DNA from: a bacterium UBA3756
Lineage (GTDB): Bacteria > Bacteroidota > Bacteroidia > Bacteroidales > Bacteroidaceae
Assembly (NCBI GenBank): GCA_002371695.1
Contig: DFGG01000079.1
Location: forward strand, 1 to 28,584
DNA: 28,584 nt
Direction: 5' to 3'
Shown here: positions 6,910-14,899 of the stretch, piece after piece
Numbering within the stretch: the first letter of the stretch is position 1
Layout: each line of letters begins with the position of its first letter
Position numbers and translations under genes: made by a program
Notes under the pieces: generated by a model
Told to the model about the DNA's origin: nothing
Database searches by the model: none
The model's input: the letters and a program-made list of their open reading frames with translations, nothing else

Positions 6910-8718
6910 TTACTTGACTCGGATATCGTCGAGCAGGCGGGCTTGGATGCGACTGCTGTTCTGGAGGTCGCTGCGCACCTGCATCAGGGGCTCGTAGAGG
7001 TCGCCGAGCAGGGCCTTGAGTTCGGCCTGCAGCTTGCCGTCGAGATAGGTGTCCTTCTTCTCACTGCCGAAGAGCTGGTCTGTCCAGTCGCTCTTGCCGG
7101 GGTAGGTCTCGGTGTGGCACTCCTCGAGCTTGGCCAGTTGGGCGGCCTTCTTCACGGCGTCGTCGAGACTGCCGAGCTGGTCTACGAGCTTGATTTTCAG
7201 GGCGTCGGAGGCCAGCCATACGCGGCCCTGGGCGATGCTGTCGACATCGGCAGGCTTGATGCCGCGGCCCTCGGAGACGATGCGGAGGAAGTCCTGATAG
7301 CCACGGTCCACGTGGGCCTGCAGGTACTTCATGATCTCTTCGTTGTCCTTGCCTAATATGAGGTCTTCTTCGAAATGGGTATACTTATTGGTGGCCACCC
7401 CGTCGAAGGTGACGCCGAGCTTGTCCTGTATCAGTCCGCTGAAGTTGGGGACCAGTCCGAAGATACCGATGGAGCCGGTGATGGTGGTGGGCTCGGCGAA
7501 GATGTAGTTGGCGGGCGAACTGATCCAGTAGCCGCCCGAGGCGGCTGCGCCTCCCATGGAGACGACGATGGGCTTCTTGGCCTTGATGAGCTTCACGGCG
7601 TGGCGGATCTGCTCAGAGGCCACGGCACTGCCGCCGCCGGAGTTGACGCGGAAGACGACGGCCTTCACATCGTCATCGTCGGCCAGCTTCCTCAGGTCCT
7701 GGGCCGTGGTCTTGCCCACGATGCTGTGGCCACCGCCGTCGAGCAGGTTCAGGGCCTCGTTGTCCACGATACTGCCGTAAGCGTAGTAGATGGCTATCTT
7801 CTCGCCGTCGCTCTTGTCCTTCGACTTCACGTTGAGCATCTCCGAGAGTGTCAGCTGGGGGATGTCGTCGTCATCGTCGAGCTTCAGGCGCTTCTTGATC
7901 TCGGCCTTGATCTCCTCGGGGTAGAGCACCTTGTCGACGAGCTTGGCCTTCACGTAGTCGTTGACACTGGCCAGGGCCATGATACTGTCGCTGGCCAGCT
8001 GGTCGAGCTGTTCGGCCTTCACCTTGCGGCCCTCGGCCATCTCCTTGAGCCAGTAGCGCCAGATGCCGCTGGTGTAGGCCATGCGCTGCTCGCGGTCGTA
8101 GTCGCTCATGCTGGTCTGGATGTTGCGCTCCACGGCACTCTTGTACTTGCCCACTTTGGCCACCTGGTACTTCACGCCGAGCTTGTCGTACAGGCCCTTA
8201 TAGTATTCGCCCTTCACGCCGAGACCCTTGAAGTCGATCATGCCCTCGGCATTCAGGTAGATATTGTCGGCCACCGATGCCACGTAGTAGGCACCCTGCA
8301 GGTACTGGTCGGCATAGGCCACGATCCACTTGCCGCTCTTCTTGAAGTCCTTCAGGGCGTCGCGCAACTGCTGGGCCGTGGCGGGTGAGTCGAAGGTGAC
8401 GGTACCGCCCTCCAGATAGATGCCCTTCACGTCTTCGTTGTCCTTGGCCTTGCGGATGGCCTTGACGAGGTCGTCCAGACCCATGGCGCTCATGTCGGCG
8501 GCTCCCATGAGTGCATCCAGCGGACTGCCTCCCTCGGCACGCTCGTCGACGGTGCCGGAGAGCGAGATGACGAAGACGCTGTTGTCCTTGACTTTCGTGG
8601 AGGCCGACTCACTGGCCACCATCCCTACGAGGGAGATGACCATGAACAGGCCGCTGAGCGTGATGAAGATTGCGATGCCACAGATGGTGGCGAGTGTCAT
8701 TTTAAAGAACTGTTTCAT
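6910..8718 (-). CDS. sppA: Signal peptide peptidase SppA, 67K type
   Basis: A 602-residue double-domain serine protease anchored by one N-terminal membrane helix (residues about 8-35). It degrades leftover signal peptides in the membrane. The catalytic lysine is K193 in VGKYKSAVE of the N-terminal domain, and the nucleophile is S394 in SMGGAAASGGYWIS of the C-terminal domain, the same split arrangement as in the E. coli enzyme. FRVNSGGGSAVASEQIR (residues about 356-371) and ITGSIGIFGLVPN lie around the active site. The length fits the 67K class. It is the first gene of the sppA-lpxK-thiL operon, with a -7 element at 8755-8762 giving a leader of about 30 nt. Confidence 0.95.
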   Translation of the reverse strand: MKQFFKMTLATICGIAIFITLSGLFMVISLVGMVASESASTKVKDNSVFVISLSGTVDERAEGGSPLDALMGAADMSAMGLDDLVKAIRKAKDNEDVKGIYLEGGTVTFDSPATAQQLRDALKDFKKSGKWIVAYADQYLQGAYYVASVADNIYLNAEGMIDFKGLGVKGEYYKGLYDKLGVKYQVAKVGKYKSAVERNIQTSMSDYDREQRMAYTSGIWRYWLKEMAEGRKVKAEQLDQLASDSIMALASVNDYVKAKLVDKVLYPEEIKAEIKKRLKLDDDDDIPQLTLSEMLNVKSKDKSDGEKIAIYYAYGSIVDNEALNLLDGGGHSIVGKTTAQDLRKLADDDDVKAVVFRVNSGGGSAVASEQIRHAVKLIKAKKPIVVSMGGAAASGGYWISSPANYIFAEPTTITGSIGIFGLVPNFSGLIQDKLGVTFDGVATNKYTHFEEDLILGKDNEEIMKYLQAHVDRGYQDFLRIVSEGRGIKPADVDSIAQGRVWLASDALKIKLVDQLGSLDDAVKKAAQLAKLEECHTETYPGKSDWTDQLFGSEKKDTYLDGKLQAELKALLGDLYEPLMQVRSDLQNSSRIQARLLDDIRVK

Positions 8719-8754
8719 ACACCTTATTTATAATATAGTCATTGTAATTGGCGA

Positions 8755-8762
8755 CAAAGATA
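8755..8762 (-). promoter_or_regulatory. Bacteroidetes -7 element for the sppA operon
   Basis: The minus strand reads TATCTTTG, matching TAnnTTTG, 37 nt before the sppA start codon. It is back to back with the plus-strand promoter at 8826. Confidence 0.72.
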
Positions 8763-8825
8763 GGTATTTTTTTTGAATTGGTGAAAATTTCTTGCTTTTT
8801 TCTTTGGTTATTGGCCGAAATATCT

Positions 8826-8833
8826 TAATTTTG
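8826..8833 (+). promoter_or_regulatory. -7 element directly abutting the thioredoxin-like gene
   Basis: TAATTTTG followed by CAGGG and then ATG at 8839. The motif ends only five bases before the start codon, so transcription should begin at or next to the ATG and the message would be leaderless or nearly so. Confidence 0.65.
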
Positions 8834-8838
8834 CAGGG

Positions 8839-9339
8839 ATGAAACGGTTATTGTACATATTTGCGGTCGTCAGCCTGCTCTGCGGATGCGTCGTCGACGA
8901 GTCGGGCGAACGGGACGCCGGCTCCGACGAAGGATCAGTCGTCAGGGTGGGGGACAAGCTGCCCCGCTTCTCCGTCGAGGTGACCAACGGCGTGCAGCGC
9001 TGGCAGTTCTCCTCCGTCAGTCTCGGAGGCCCCACGGTGATCGTCTTCTTCAATACGGGGTGCTCCGACTGCCAGCGGGAGTTGCCTGAACTCAATGACT
9101 ACTACCTGCGCCACCGGTCCGACCCCGGATTCAGCATGATTGCCATTGCCCGCGAGGAGTCGGAGGAGAGCATCGCCGCCTTCTGGCAGGCTCATCAGCT
9201 CGTCATCCCTTATTCACCTCAGCCAGACCGCAGCATCTATAACCTCTTCGCGCTCAGCACTATCCCTCGTGCCTACCGGTGCACCGCCGACGGAACAGTC
9301 GTGTGGATGGGCATCGAGAATTTCGATATCGACGAGTGA
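8839..9339 (+). CDS. Thioredoxin-like (TlpA/AhpC-type redoxin) lipoprotein
   Basis: A 166-residue exported protein. The N-terminus MKRLLYIFAVVSLLCGC is a lipoprotein signal peptide with the modified cysteine at residue 17. The mature part begins with an acidic Asp/Glu/Ser-rich linker, often seen on surface-exposed Bacteroidetes lipoproteins. The redoxin fold starts at VGDKLPRFSVEV, has the strand GPTVIVFFNTGCSDCQRELP with the redox pair CSDC, and the cis-proline turn STIPRAYRC near residue 140. Such proteins reduce or isomerise disulfides, or relay electrons, outside the cytoplasm; the partner is unknown. It is divergent from the sppA operon and stands alone in front of the fimbrial cluster. 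Confidence 0.85.
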   Translation: MKRLLYIFAVVSLLCGCVVDESGERDAGSDEGSVVRVGDKLPRFSVEVTNGVQRWQFSSVSLGGPTVIVFFNTGCSDCQRELPELNDYYLRHRSDPGFSMIAIAREESEESIAAFWQAHQLVIPYSPQPDRSIYNLFALSTIPRAYRCTADGTVVWMGIENFDIDE

Positions 9340-9449
9340 AGAGTATGCAAGATTGTTAATGAAGATTAATATTTTGTTTTATTTTGTAAAATTAACCTAA
9401 ATTATCAGCGTTTGCTCCCCATTTGTGGGGTTTCTTCATAAAAAGATGT

Positions 9450-9457
9450 TATCTTTG
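9450..9457 (+). promoter_or_regulatory. -7 element for the fimbrial cluster
   Basis: TATCTTTG followed by CAA, an exact TAnnTTTG match. Initiation near 9464 leaves a leader of about 60 nt before the proposed GTG start at 9527 and excludes the upstream in-frame ATG at 9425. No other clear -7 element was seen before the following fimbrial genes, so this may drive the whole cluster. Confidence 0.75.
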
Positions 9458-9526
9458 CAATACCTAAATTGCTCAAGTATACGCAAGAATAAGAGAATAA
9501 ACTTAAATACACTAATTTACATAAAG

Positions 9527-10111
9527 GTGAAAAAGGTAATATTGATGGCTGTCACAGCCCTCCTTTTGACTACAGGAATCCAGGAGGCACACGCCCAGCA
9601 AACTGCGCTGAAGACCAATTTGCTGTATGATGCGGCTACGACCCCAAACCTCGGCTTGGAGTTCGCAACTGGCAAGAAGCACACCCTTCAGGTGTTCTAC
9701 GGCCTTAATCCCTGGAAGTTCGGAAGCGGTTCCGACCGCAAGTATCTCAAGCATTGGGTGGTCAATCCCGAGTTCCGCTACTGGTTCTGCCATCGGTTCA
9801 ACGGCTCCTTCCTCGGCGTACATGCCTTCGGGGGTGAGTTCGATGCCATGAACATCAAGGTGCCCTTCGGCTGGTGGGACGAGCTGAAGGACTACCGCTT
9901 CGAGGGATGGTTCGCCGGTGCCGGCCTGGCCTACGGCTATCAGTGGGTACTCTCGCGCCACTGGAACTTCGAGGCCTCCGTCGGCGTGGGTGCCGCCTAC
10001 ATCAAGTACGACAAGTTCGACTGCGGTGTCTGCGGCAAGCCTCTCGAAGACGGCAACAAGTGGTACATCGGGCCCACCAAGCTCGCCCTTTCATTAATGT
10101 ATATGTTCTAA
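9527..10111 (+). CDS. DUF3575 family outer-membrane protein of fimbrial locus
   Basis: A 194-residue protein if started at GTG 9527, which produces a clean signal peptide (MKKVILMAVTALLLTTGIQE, cleaved after AHA) and fits the promoter at 9450. The frame is open further upstream, but those codons lie before or at the transcription start and give no signal peptide. The mature part KTNLLYDAATTPNLGLEFA with many alternating aromatic residues and a final MYMF suggests a small outer-membrane beta barrel. This matches the DUF3575 proteins that precede DUF3868 and Mfa-type genes in Bacteroidales fimbrial loci. The exact role is unknown; assistance in pilus export or anchoring is plausible. The next gene begins 13 nt after the stop. 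Confidence 0.8.
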   Translation: MKKVILMAVTALLLTTGIQEAHAQQTALKTNLLYDAATTPNLGLEFATGKKHTLQVFYGLNPWKFGSGSDRKYLKHWVVNPEFRYWFCHRFNGSFLGVHAFGGEFDAMNIKVPFGWWDELKDYRFEGWFAGAGLAYGYQWVLSRHWNFEASVGVGAAYIKYDKFDCGVCGKPLEDGNKWYIGPTKLALSLMYMF

Positions 10112-10124
10112 CCGACTGAGAGAT

Positions 10125-11579
10125 ATGAAAAGATACGCTTTATCCATCATAGCCATGCTGACACTCATGTCAGCGGCTGCACAGTCCACCATCGTGCTGA
10201 CGGGCGACAAGCGGGGAGACACCCGCCTGAAGGCCGAAAACATCAAGGTGACTACCAATGACAACCATACCACGCTCTCGCTCGACTTCGTCCTCGACTC
10301 GCTCCGTGTGTCGTCCAACCGCTACCGCGCCTTCACGCCGGTCATCGTCAGCAAGGACAAGACCCAGCGGCAGCGCATGAAGACGCTCATCCTCACGGGA
10401 CGCACGCAGAACATCATCTTCGAGCGCGACGGCATCGACCCCATGTATGCCGACAACAATCTGAAGGTGCGCCGGTACAACAATACGCCGCAGACCATCA
10501 GCTATACCGACGCCGTGGAGCGACAGCCCTGGCACCGCACCGCTGACATCGAACTGGAGTGTGACCTCTGCGGATGCGGCGACCCGCTGAAACTTGAACT
10601 GGCTCACCTCTACACCCTCAAGGAGATCGACCCCTACGAGCTTATCGCACTCTCCGACATCGTGCCCGCTGCAGCCAAGAAGGAACGCTCGCTGCACGGC
10701 TCAGCCTACATCACCTTCGTGGTGAACAAGTGGGAGGTGAAGCCCGACTATATGAACAACCGCACAGAGATTCGCAAGATTACTGATACGCTCGACGTGA
10801 TGGTGAAGGACCCCAACTGCAGCGTCAACCGCGTGAAGATCCACGGCTATGCCTCGCCGGAGTCGCCCTACAACCACAACCTCATGCTCGCCACCAACCG
10901 TGCGCAGAGCCTGACCGAATACGTGAAGCGCCTCTACAACCTCCCTGCCAGTGCTTTCGCCAAGGCTGAGGCCACGGCTGAGAACTGGGAGGGACTGCGT
11001 GCCGCCGTCAAGGAGATGACCACCGACGTGCTGCCCAACCGCGACGCTATCCTCGCCATCATCGACGACAGCTCGCTGCAGCCCGATCCCAAGGAGTGGA
11101 AGATCAAACAGCAGTATCCGCAGGACTACCGCTACCTGCTGCAGAACGTCTATCCCGGACTGCGCCGCTCCGACTACGACATCTCGTTCAAGTTCAGCGA
11201 CTTCACCCTCGAGCAGGCCAAGCAGATCTACAAGACCAAGCCCTACCAGCTCTCTCTCCGTGAGATGTGGGACGTGGCTCAGACCATGAAGCCTTATAGC
11301 GACGAATATAATAAGGTGATGCAGACGGCCGTCAATATCTATCCCGACGACCCGCAGGCCCTGGTCAACCTGGCCAATGTGGCCATCCGCCAGAAGGACC
11401 TGCTCAAGGCCGAAAGCCTGCTGGAGCGTGCTGGCAACAGTGCCCAGGCCGAGAATGCCCGTGCCGTCATCGCCATCATCCAGAAGCGCTACGACGATGC
11501 CGAGCGACTCCTCCAGTCGGCTGCCAAGAAGGGCCTCGACGTGACGAAGAACCTGGAGGCCATCCAGATCCTCCGCTGA
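10125..11579 (+). CDS. DUF3868 / OmpA-like protein with TPR-like C-terminus, fimbrial locus
   Basis: A 484-residue exported protein with signal peptide MKRYALSIIAMLTLMSAAAQ. The first part (to about residue 200) is beta-rich and fits the DUF3868 domain found in Bacteroidales fimbrial operons. It has a Cys pair motif CDLCGCGD. A section at about residues 234-270 (VKIHGYASPESPYNHNLMLA and following) resembles the OmpA C-terminal peptidoglycan-binding fold. The end (about 400-484, DDPQALVNLANVAIRQKDL and following) looks like TPR helices. A periplasmic or outer-membrane assembly and anchoring role is inferred from the domains and neighbours. It is translated 13 nt after the DUF3575 gene. The spacer behind it is full of repeats. 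Confidence 0.8.
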   Translation: MKRYALSIIAMLTLMSAAAQSTIVLTGDKRGDTRLKAENIKVTTNDNHTTLSLDFVLDSLRVSSNRYRAFTPVIVSKDKTQRQRMKTLILTGRTQNIIFERDGIDPMYADNNLKVRRYNNTPQTISYTDAVERQPWHRTADIELECDLCGCGDPLKLELAHLYTLKEIDPYELIALSDIVPAAAKKERSLHGSAYITFVVNKWEVKPDYMNNRTEIRKITDTLDVMVKDPNCSVNRVKIHGYASPESPYNHNLMLATNRAQSLTEYVKRLYNLPASAFAKAEATAENWEGLRAAVKEMTTDVLPNRDAILAIIDDSSLQPDPKEWKIKQQYPQDYRYLLQNVYPGLRRSDYDISFKFSDFTLEQAKQIYKTKPYQLSLREMWDVAQTMKPYSDEYNKVMQTAVNIYPDDPQALVNLANVAIRQKDLLKAESLLERAGNSAQAENARAVIAIIQKRYDDAERLLQSAAKKGLDVTKNLEAIQILR

Positions 11580-11580
11580 G

Positions 11581-11751
11581 TCCCCCTCTCGGAGAGTCCC
11601 TCCTCGGAGAGTCCCCCCCCCCTCGGAGAGTCCCCCCAACAGGAGGCCTTTCTCCCACATCCCCCTCCTACAGGAGACCTTTCTCCTACCATTCCCCTCC
11701 TACAGGAGGGGTTAGGGGAGGTCAAATAGGGGAGGTCAAAAAGAGGTCAAA
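11581..11751. repeat. Repeat- and hairpin-rich spacer upstream of the major pilin gene
   Basis: Three families occur in a row. The motif ctcggagagtcc appears three times with variants (11588-11636). A ctcctacaggag-like unit with a following cctttctcc appears two to three times (11640-11711). The motif aggtcaaa appears three times (11718-11751). A perfect hairpin of seven pairs, cccctcc-taca-ggagggg, spans 11694-11711. No T-tract follows the hairpin, so it is not a standard terminator. Confidence 0.8.
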
Positions 11752-11806
11752 AAAGACAATTCTAATTCATATTATTAATAATTTTTAAAAAACAATTCCA
11801 AAGCTT

Positions 11807-13684
11807 ATGAAAAAATTAAGTTTCTTGGCACTCGCAGCAGTAGGATTACTGTTCGGTGCATGCGCCTCGAACGATGCATTGGAGGAAAAAGAACAAAAAG
11901 TAACAGAGGTTGAAGGAGGCAGCTTTTTCAACGTGAACATCAATCTGCCAACCACGTCTCCTGCATCTACACGTGCTGAGTGGGAAGCAACTCACCTTGA
12001 TGATGGTTTGAATCAGGAGTATGCTGTCGACAATGTGCTCTTACTCCTTTTTGAAGGTACTTCTGAAACTACTGCCCAGCTCGTTCAGGTTATCAAGCTA
12101 GATGCTAGTGGTTTTGCAAAAGTTACTGATGACCCCAACCAGATAACGACTAACAAGAAGTACACTGCACAGTTGAACGAGAAGCCAACAAATAAACTCT
12201 ATGCGTTGGCTGTAATTAATGGTACGGGGGTGATAGAGCAGAGTACTGCAGACAATAAAATCCTTGTAAAAGGCGTTGAAAAAACTAGTCCGAAACTTGC
12301 AGACCTGCAGGCAGCAACAGTTGCTTCTGCAAATGTGAATACTAGTGACTTTATTTACAAAAAGGATGGCAAGGACTATTTCTTTATGACTAATGCCGTA
12401 CTCTTTACCAAGCAAGGAGGAAGCGTTGATCCAGGAGAAACAGACTTATGCACAACACTGGTGGAGATTCCAACCAATTGTATCTTTGCCAGTGAAGCTG
12501 CAGCTGAACTTTCCACAGCAGCCGCAGCCGATATCTATGTAGAGCGCGGTGTGGCAAAGGTGACCATTGATGGTGTTACATCTGGTGCTGTTACTGTCGA
12601 TGGAAAAATTAAGACTTACACAGATGGTGCTGTGACAGCTACATTTAACGGCTGGACTCTCGACCAGACCAATAAGTCTTCGTATATTGTACGTAACGTG
12701 CCTAATATTAAATGGAATCTCACAAGTCATGGGACTGTAGCCTATGATGACAAGTATCGCTTTGTTGGTAACAATGCTGTTGACAAATATTATGGAACGG
12801 CCAAGTTGTGGAGAACTTATTGGGCAGAAGACCCCAACTACAACACTCCTTGGGCAACAGGCAATTTTTCTCAGGCTAGCTTTGATACAGATCTGAAAGC
12901 AATTGATGTACCCCTGTATTGTCTTGAAAACACGTTTGATGTTGAACACATGACATACAATAACACTACTCGTGTAGTGGTGAAAGTGACGATGAATTCA
13001 GGAAACGACTTTTATACTGTTGGCAAGGACCGCAAGACTCTCTACACTGCTGATGATATCAAGAACCGTGTTATCTCCAACTTGAAGGATCAGGCCAGTT
13101 TCAACACGTGGTTTAACACAAATTATCCAGGTAAGACCCTTGATAAGGATAAAATGACAATCACTTGGAGCAGCACTGCAGCCGGAACAACCAAGGTAAA
13201 TGGCATTTCTATTACTATCGAATCCGTTACGAAGACTGTTGAAGCTGCAAACATTACTGCATTGAATACACAGCTGGGCTTGGTTAAACTTTACAAGGGC
13301 GGTGCAACCTACTATCAGCTTCGCATTAAGCACTTTGGCGACGAACTGACTCCTTGGAACAACGGAGAGTACACCTCTCCTGTGCCTACAGAGTCTGGTA
13401 TCGATAATATCTATCCAGCAGCTCCTGGACGCGACGCTAATTATCTGGGTCGCTACGGTATGGTACGTAACAACTGGTATCTGCTGACTATCAACAAGAT
13501 TGAGAAGATTGGATCTACTGTGCCGACAACCATTGATAGCAATACTACACCTCCAGATCCGACGGATCCCGACACTCCGGATCCTAAACATCCTGATGAT
13601 GAACTCGATGATGTTTACATCAACGCTCGCATCAACATCCTCTCGTGGGCTAAGCGTCCGCAGACATGGAATTTGAAGAATTAA
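11807..13684 (+). CDS. mfa1: Mfa1-type major fimbrial subunit (type V pilin lipoprotein)
   Basis: A 625-residue prolipoprotein. The lipidated cysteine is residue 19 (LLFGACASND). The sequence TSPASTRAEWE has Arg56 at the place where type V pilins of Porphyromonas are cut by an Arg-specific protease to release the N-terminal strand; the protease in this host is unknown. The C-terminus has the Mfa1-family pattern: RNNWYLLTINKIEKIGS, a Pro/Asp-rich linker (PPDPTDPDTPDP), then INILSWAKRPQTWNL, the likely donor strand for polymerisation. It is the major pilin because of this C-terminus and its position before the anchor gene. The gene is visibly more AT-rich than the preceding genes. A strong intrinsic terminator follows directly. 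Confidence 0.88.
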   Translation: MKKLSFLALAAVGLLFGACASNDALEEKEQKVTEVEGGSFFNVNINLPTTSPASTRAEWEATHLDDGLNQEYAVDNVLLLLFEGTSETTAQLVQVIKLDASGFAKVTDDPNQITTNKKYTAQLNEKPTNKLYALAVINGTGVIEQSTADNKILVKGVEKTSPKLADLQAATVASANVNTSDFIYKKDGKDYFFMTNAVLFTKQGGSVDPGETDLCTTLVEIPTNCIFASEAAAELSTAAAADIYVERGVAKVTIDGVTSGAVTVDGKIKTYTDGAVTATFNGWTLDQTNKSSYIVRNVPNIKWNLTSHGTVAYDDKYRFVGNNAVDKYYGTAKLWRTYWAEDPNYNTPWATGNFSQASFDTDLKAIDVPLYCLENTFDVEHMTYNNTTRVVVKVTMNSGNDFYTVGKDRKTLYTADDIKNRVISNLKDQASFNTWFNTNYPGKTLDKDKMTITWSSTAAGTTKVNGISITIESVTKTVEAANITALNTQLGLVKLYKGGATYYQLRIKHFGDELTPWNNGEYTSPVPTESGIDNIYPAAPGRDANYLGRYGMVRNNWYLLTINKIEKIGSTVPTTIDSNTTPPDPTDPDTPDPKHPDDELDDVYINARINILSWAKRPQTWNLKN

Positions 13685-13700
13685 TAACTTATCCTATCCG

Positions 13701-13738
13701 TGCGGCCGCCCCGAAGGGCGGGACGGCCGCATCTTTTT
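13701..13738 (+). terminator. Intrinsic terminator between pilin and anchor genes
   Basis: TGCGGCCG (13701-13708) pairs perfectly with CGGCCGCA (13724-13731), with further pairing possible in the GC-rich centre, followed by TCTTTTT. It starts 17 nt after the mfa1 stop and ends 38 nt before the next start codon. No TAnnTTTG promoter is seen between it and the anchor gene. Confidence 0.9.
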
Positions 13739-13776
13739 AAAACAAAAGACAATAATCGCTGACGAATACAAACGAT

Positions 13777-14871
13777 ATGAAAGTAAAATACTTCTTTTTG
13801 GCAATCTTATCACTCACAATGCTCACCAGCTGTAAGATGATGAAGGAAGACGTAGACGAAACCTACTGCGGACTCTTCGTCAACTTCAAGTACGACTATA
13901 ACCTCCAGCGCGCCGATATGTTCAAGGACCACGTCGGCGGGGTGACGCTGTATGTATTCGACAGCGAGGGGCGCTTCATACGCACCTACGAAAACAATGA
14001 CATACCCCAGATGGGAATGCTGTTGCTCGACGGAACCTATGGCTACTGCATGCACATCACCGACCTGCCTGACGGCAACTACCGTTTCATCGCACTGGCT
14101 AACCAGAAGCCCTATGCACAGACGCTGACAACAAGCGGTGCAAAATACCGCCGCTCCGACCTCGCCGTGGGCGAGAGCAATGAGAACCTGACGGTCACCC
14201 TCGACCGCACTGCTCCTACTGACGGCAGTAACCCCATGGTGAGCAACGCCGCCCCGATGGATACCCTCTGGCACGGCATGAGCGGCACGGAACCCGTCAG
14301 CGTGAAGAATGTCGGATACTCCGTGACCACCATCCCCATGGTGCGCGACACCAAGATGCTCACCGTATCGCTTCACAACCTCGATGAGGACGAGCGCCTC
14401 AGCATAGCTGCCGAGGACTTCGACTTCTTCATCGTAGACAACAACGGCAAGCTGGCATACAACAATGCACTGCTGCCCGACGACGACCTCGTGTACACAC
14501 CCTTCCGCAAGTGGGACACCACAGCGAAAGACCAGCATGGCACCGACATCGACAAGACGGCGCATGCCTGCATCACCTTCAACCGCCTCATCTGGCATGA
14601 GACCCCCGAGGACAATGCGCTCCTCATCATTCGCAACAAGAAAACCGGCAAGGAGGTAGCCGCCATCAATCTGACCGACTTCCTGGCACAGGGCCGTAAC
14701 GCCTACGACACCTATGCCTACGGACGGCAGGAATACCTCGACCGTGCCTACGACTTCTACCTCGATTTCTTCATCAGGAATGAAGAGTGGCACTATGCGG
14801 AGGTTCGCCTCTCGCTCGACATCAACGTGCTGTCATGGGCCAAGCGCATACAGAACGTCAACTTGAAATAG
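13777..14871 (+). CDS. mfa2: FimB/Mfa2 family fimbrial anchor lipoprotein
   Basis: A 364-residue lipoprotein with the modified cysteine at residue 19 (LTMLTSCKMMKED). The early segment GLFVNFKYDYNLQRADMF followed by VTLYVFDSEGRFIRTYEN is typical of the FimB/Mfa2 family, which caps the pilus base and holds it in the outer membrane. Unlike the pilins it shows no Arg cleavage site soon after the lipid anchor. The C-terminus RLSLDINVLSWAKRIQNVNL closely resembles that of the preceding major pilin, as expected for paralogous folds. The gene follows the terminator at 13701-13738 and precedes two further fimbrillin-like genes, with 28 nt to the next start. Confidence 0.85.
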   Translation: MKVKYFFLAILSLTMLTSCKMMKEDVDETYCGLFVNFKYDYNLQRADMFKDHVGGVTLYVFDSEGRFIRTYENNDIPQMGMLLLDGTYGYCMHITDLPDGNYRFIALANQKPYAQTLTTSGAKYRRSDLAVGESNENLTVTLDRTAPTDGSNPMVSNAAPMDTLWHGMSGTEPVSVKNVGYSVTTIPMVRDTKMLTVSLHNLDEDERLSIAAEDFDFFIVDNNGKLAYNNALLPDDDLVYTPFRKWDTTAKDQHGTDIDKTAHACITFNRLIWHETPEDNALLIIRNKKTGKEVAAINLTDFLAQGRNAYDTYAYGRQEYLDRAYDFYLDFFIRNEEWHYAEVRLSLDINVLSWAKRIQNVNLK

Positions 14872-14899
14872 AAACCCCTCTTAATACCTATATATAAGA

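Noticed and set aside
7375..8388. 337-codon plus-strand ORF
   Set aside because: Antisense to sppA; Val/Leu/His/Gly-rich shadow caused by GC-biased codons.
10701..11660. 319-codon minus-strand ORF
   Set aside because: Antisense to the DUF3868-like gene and running into the repeat spacer; no motif.
13810..14793. 327-codon minus-strand ORF
   Set aside because: Antisense to the Mfa2-type anchor gene, which has signal peptide and family C-terminus.
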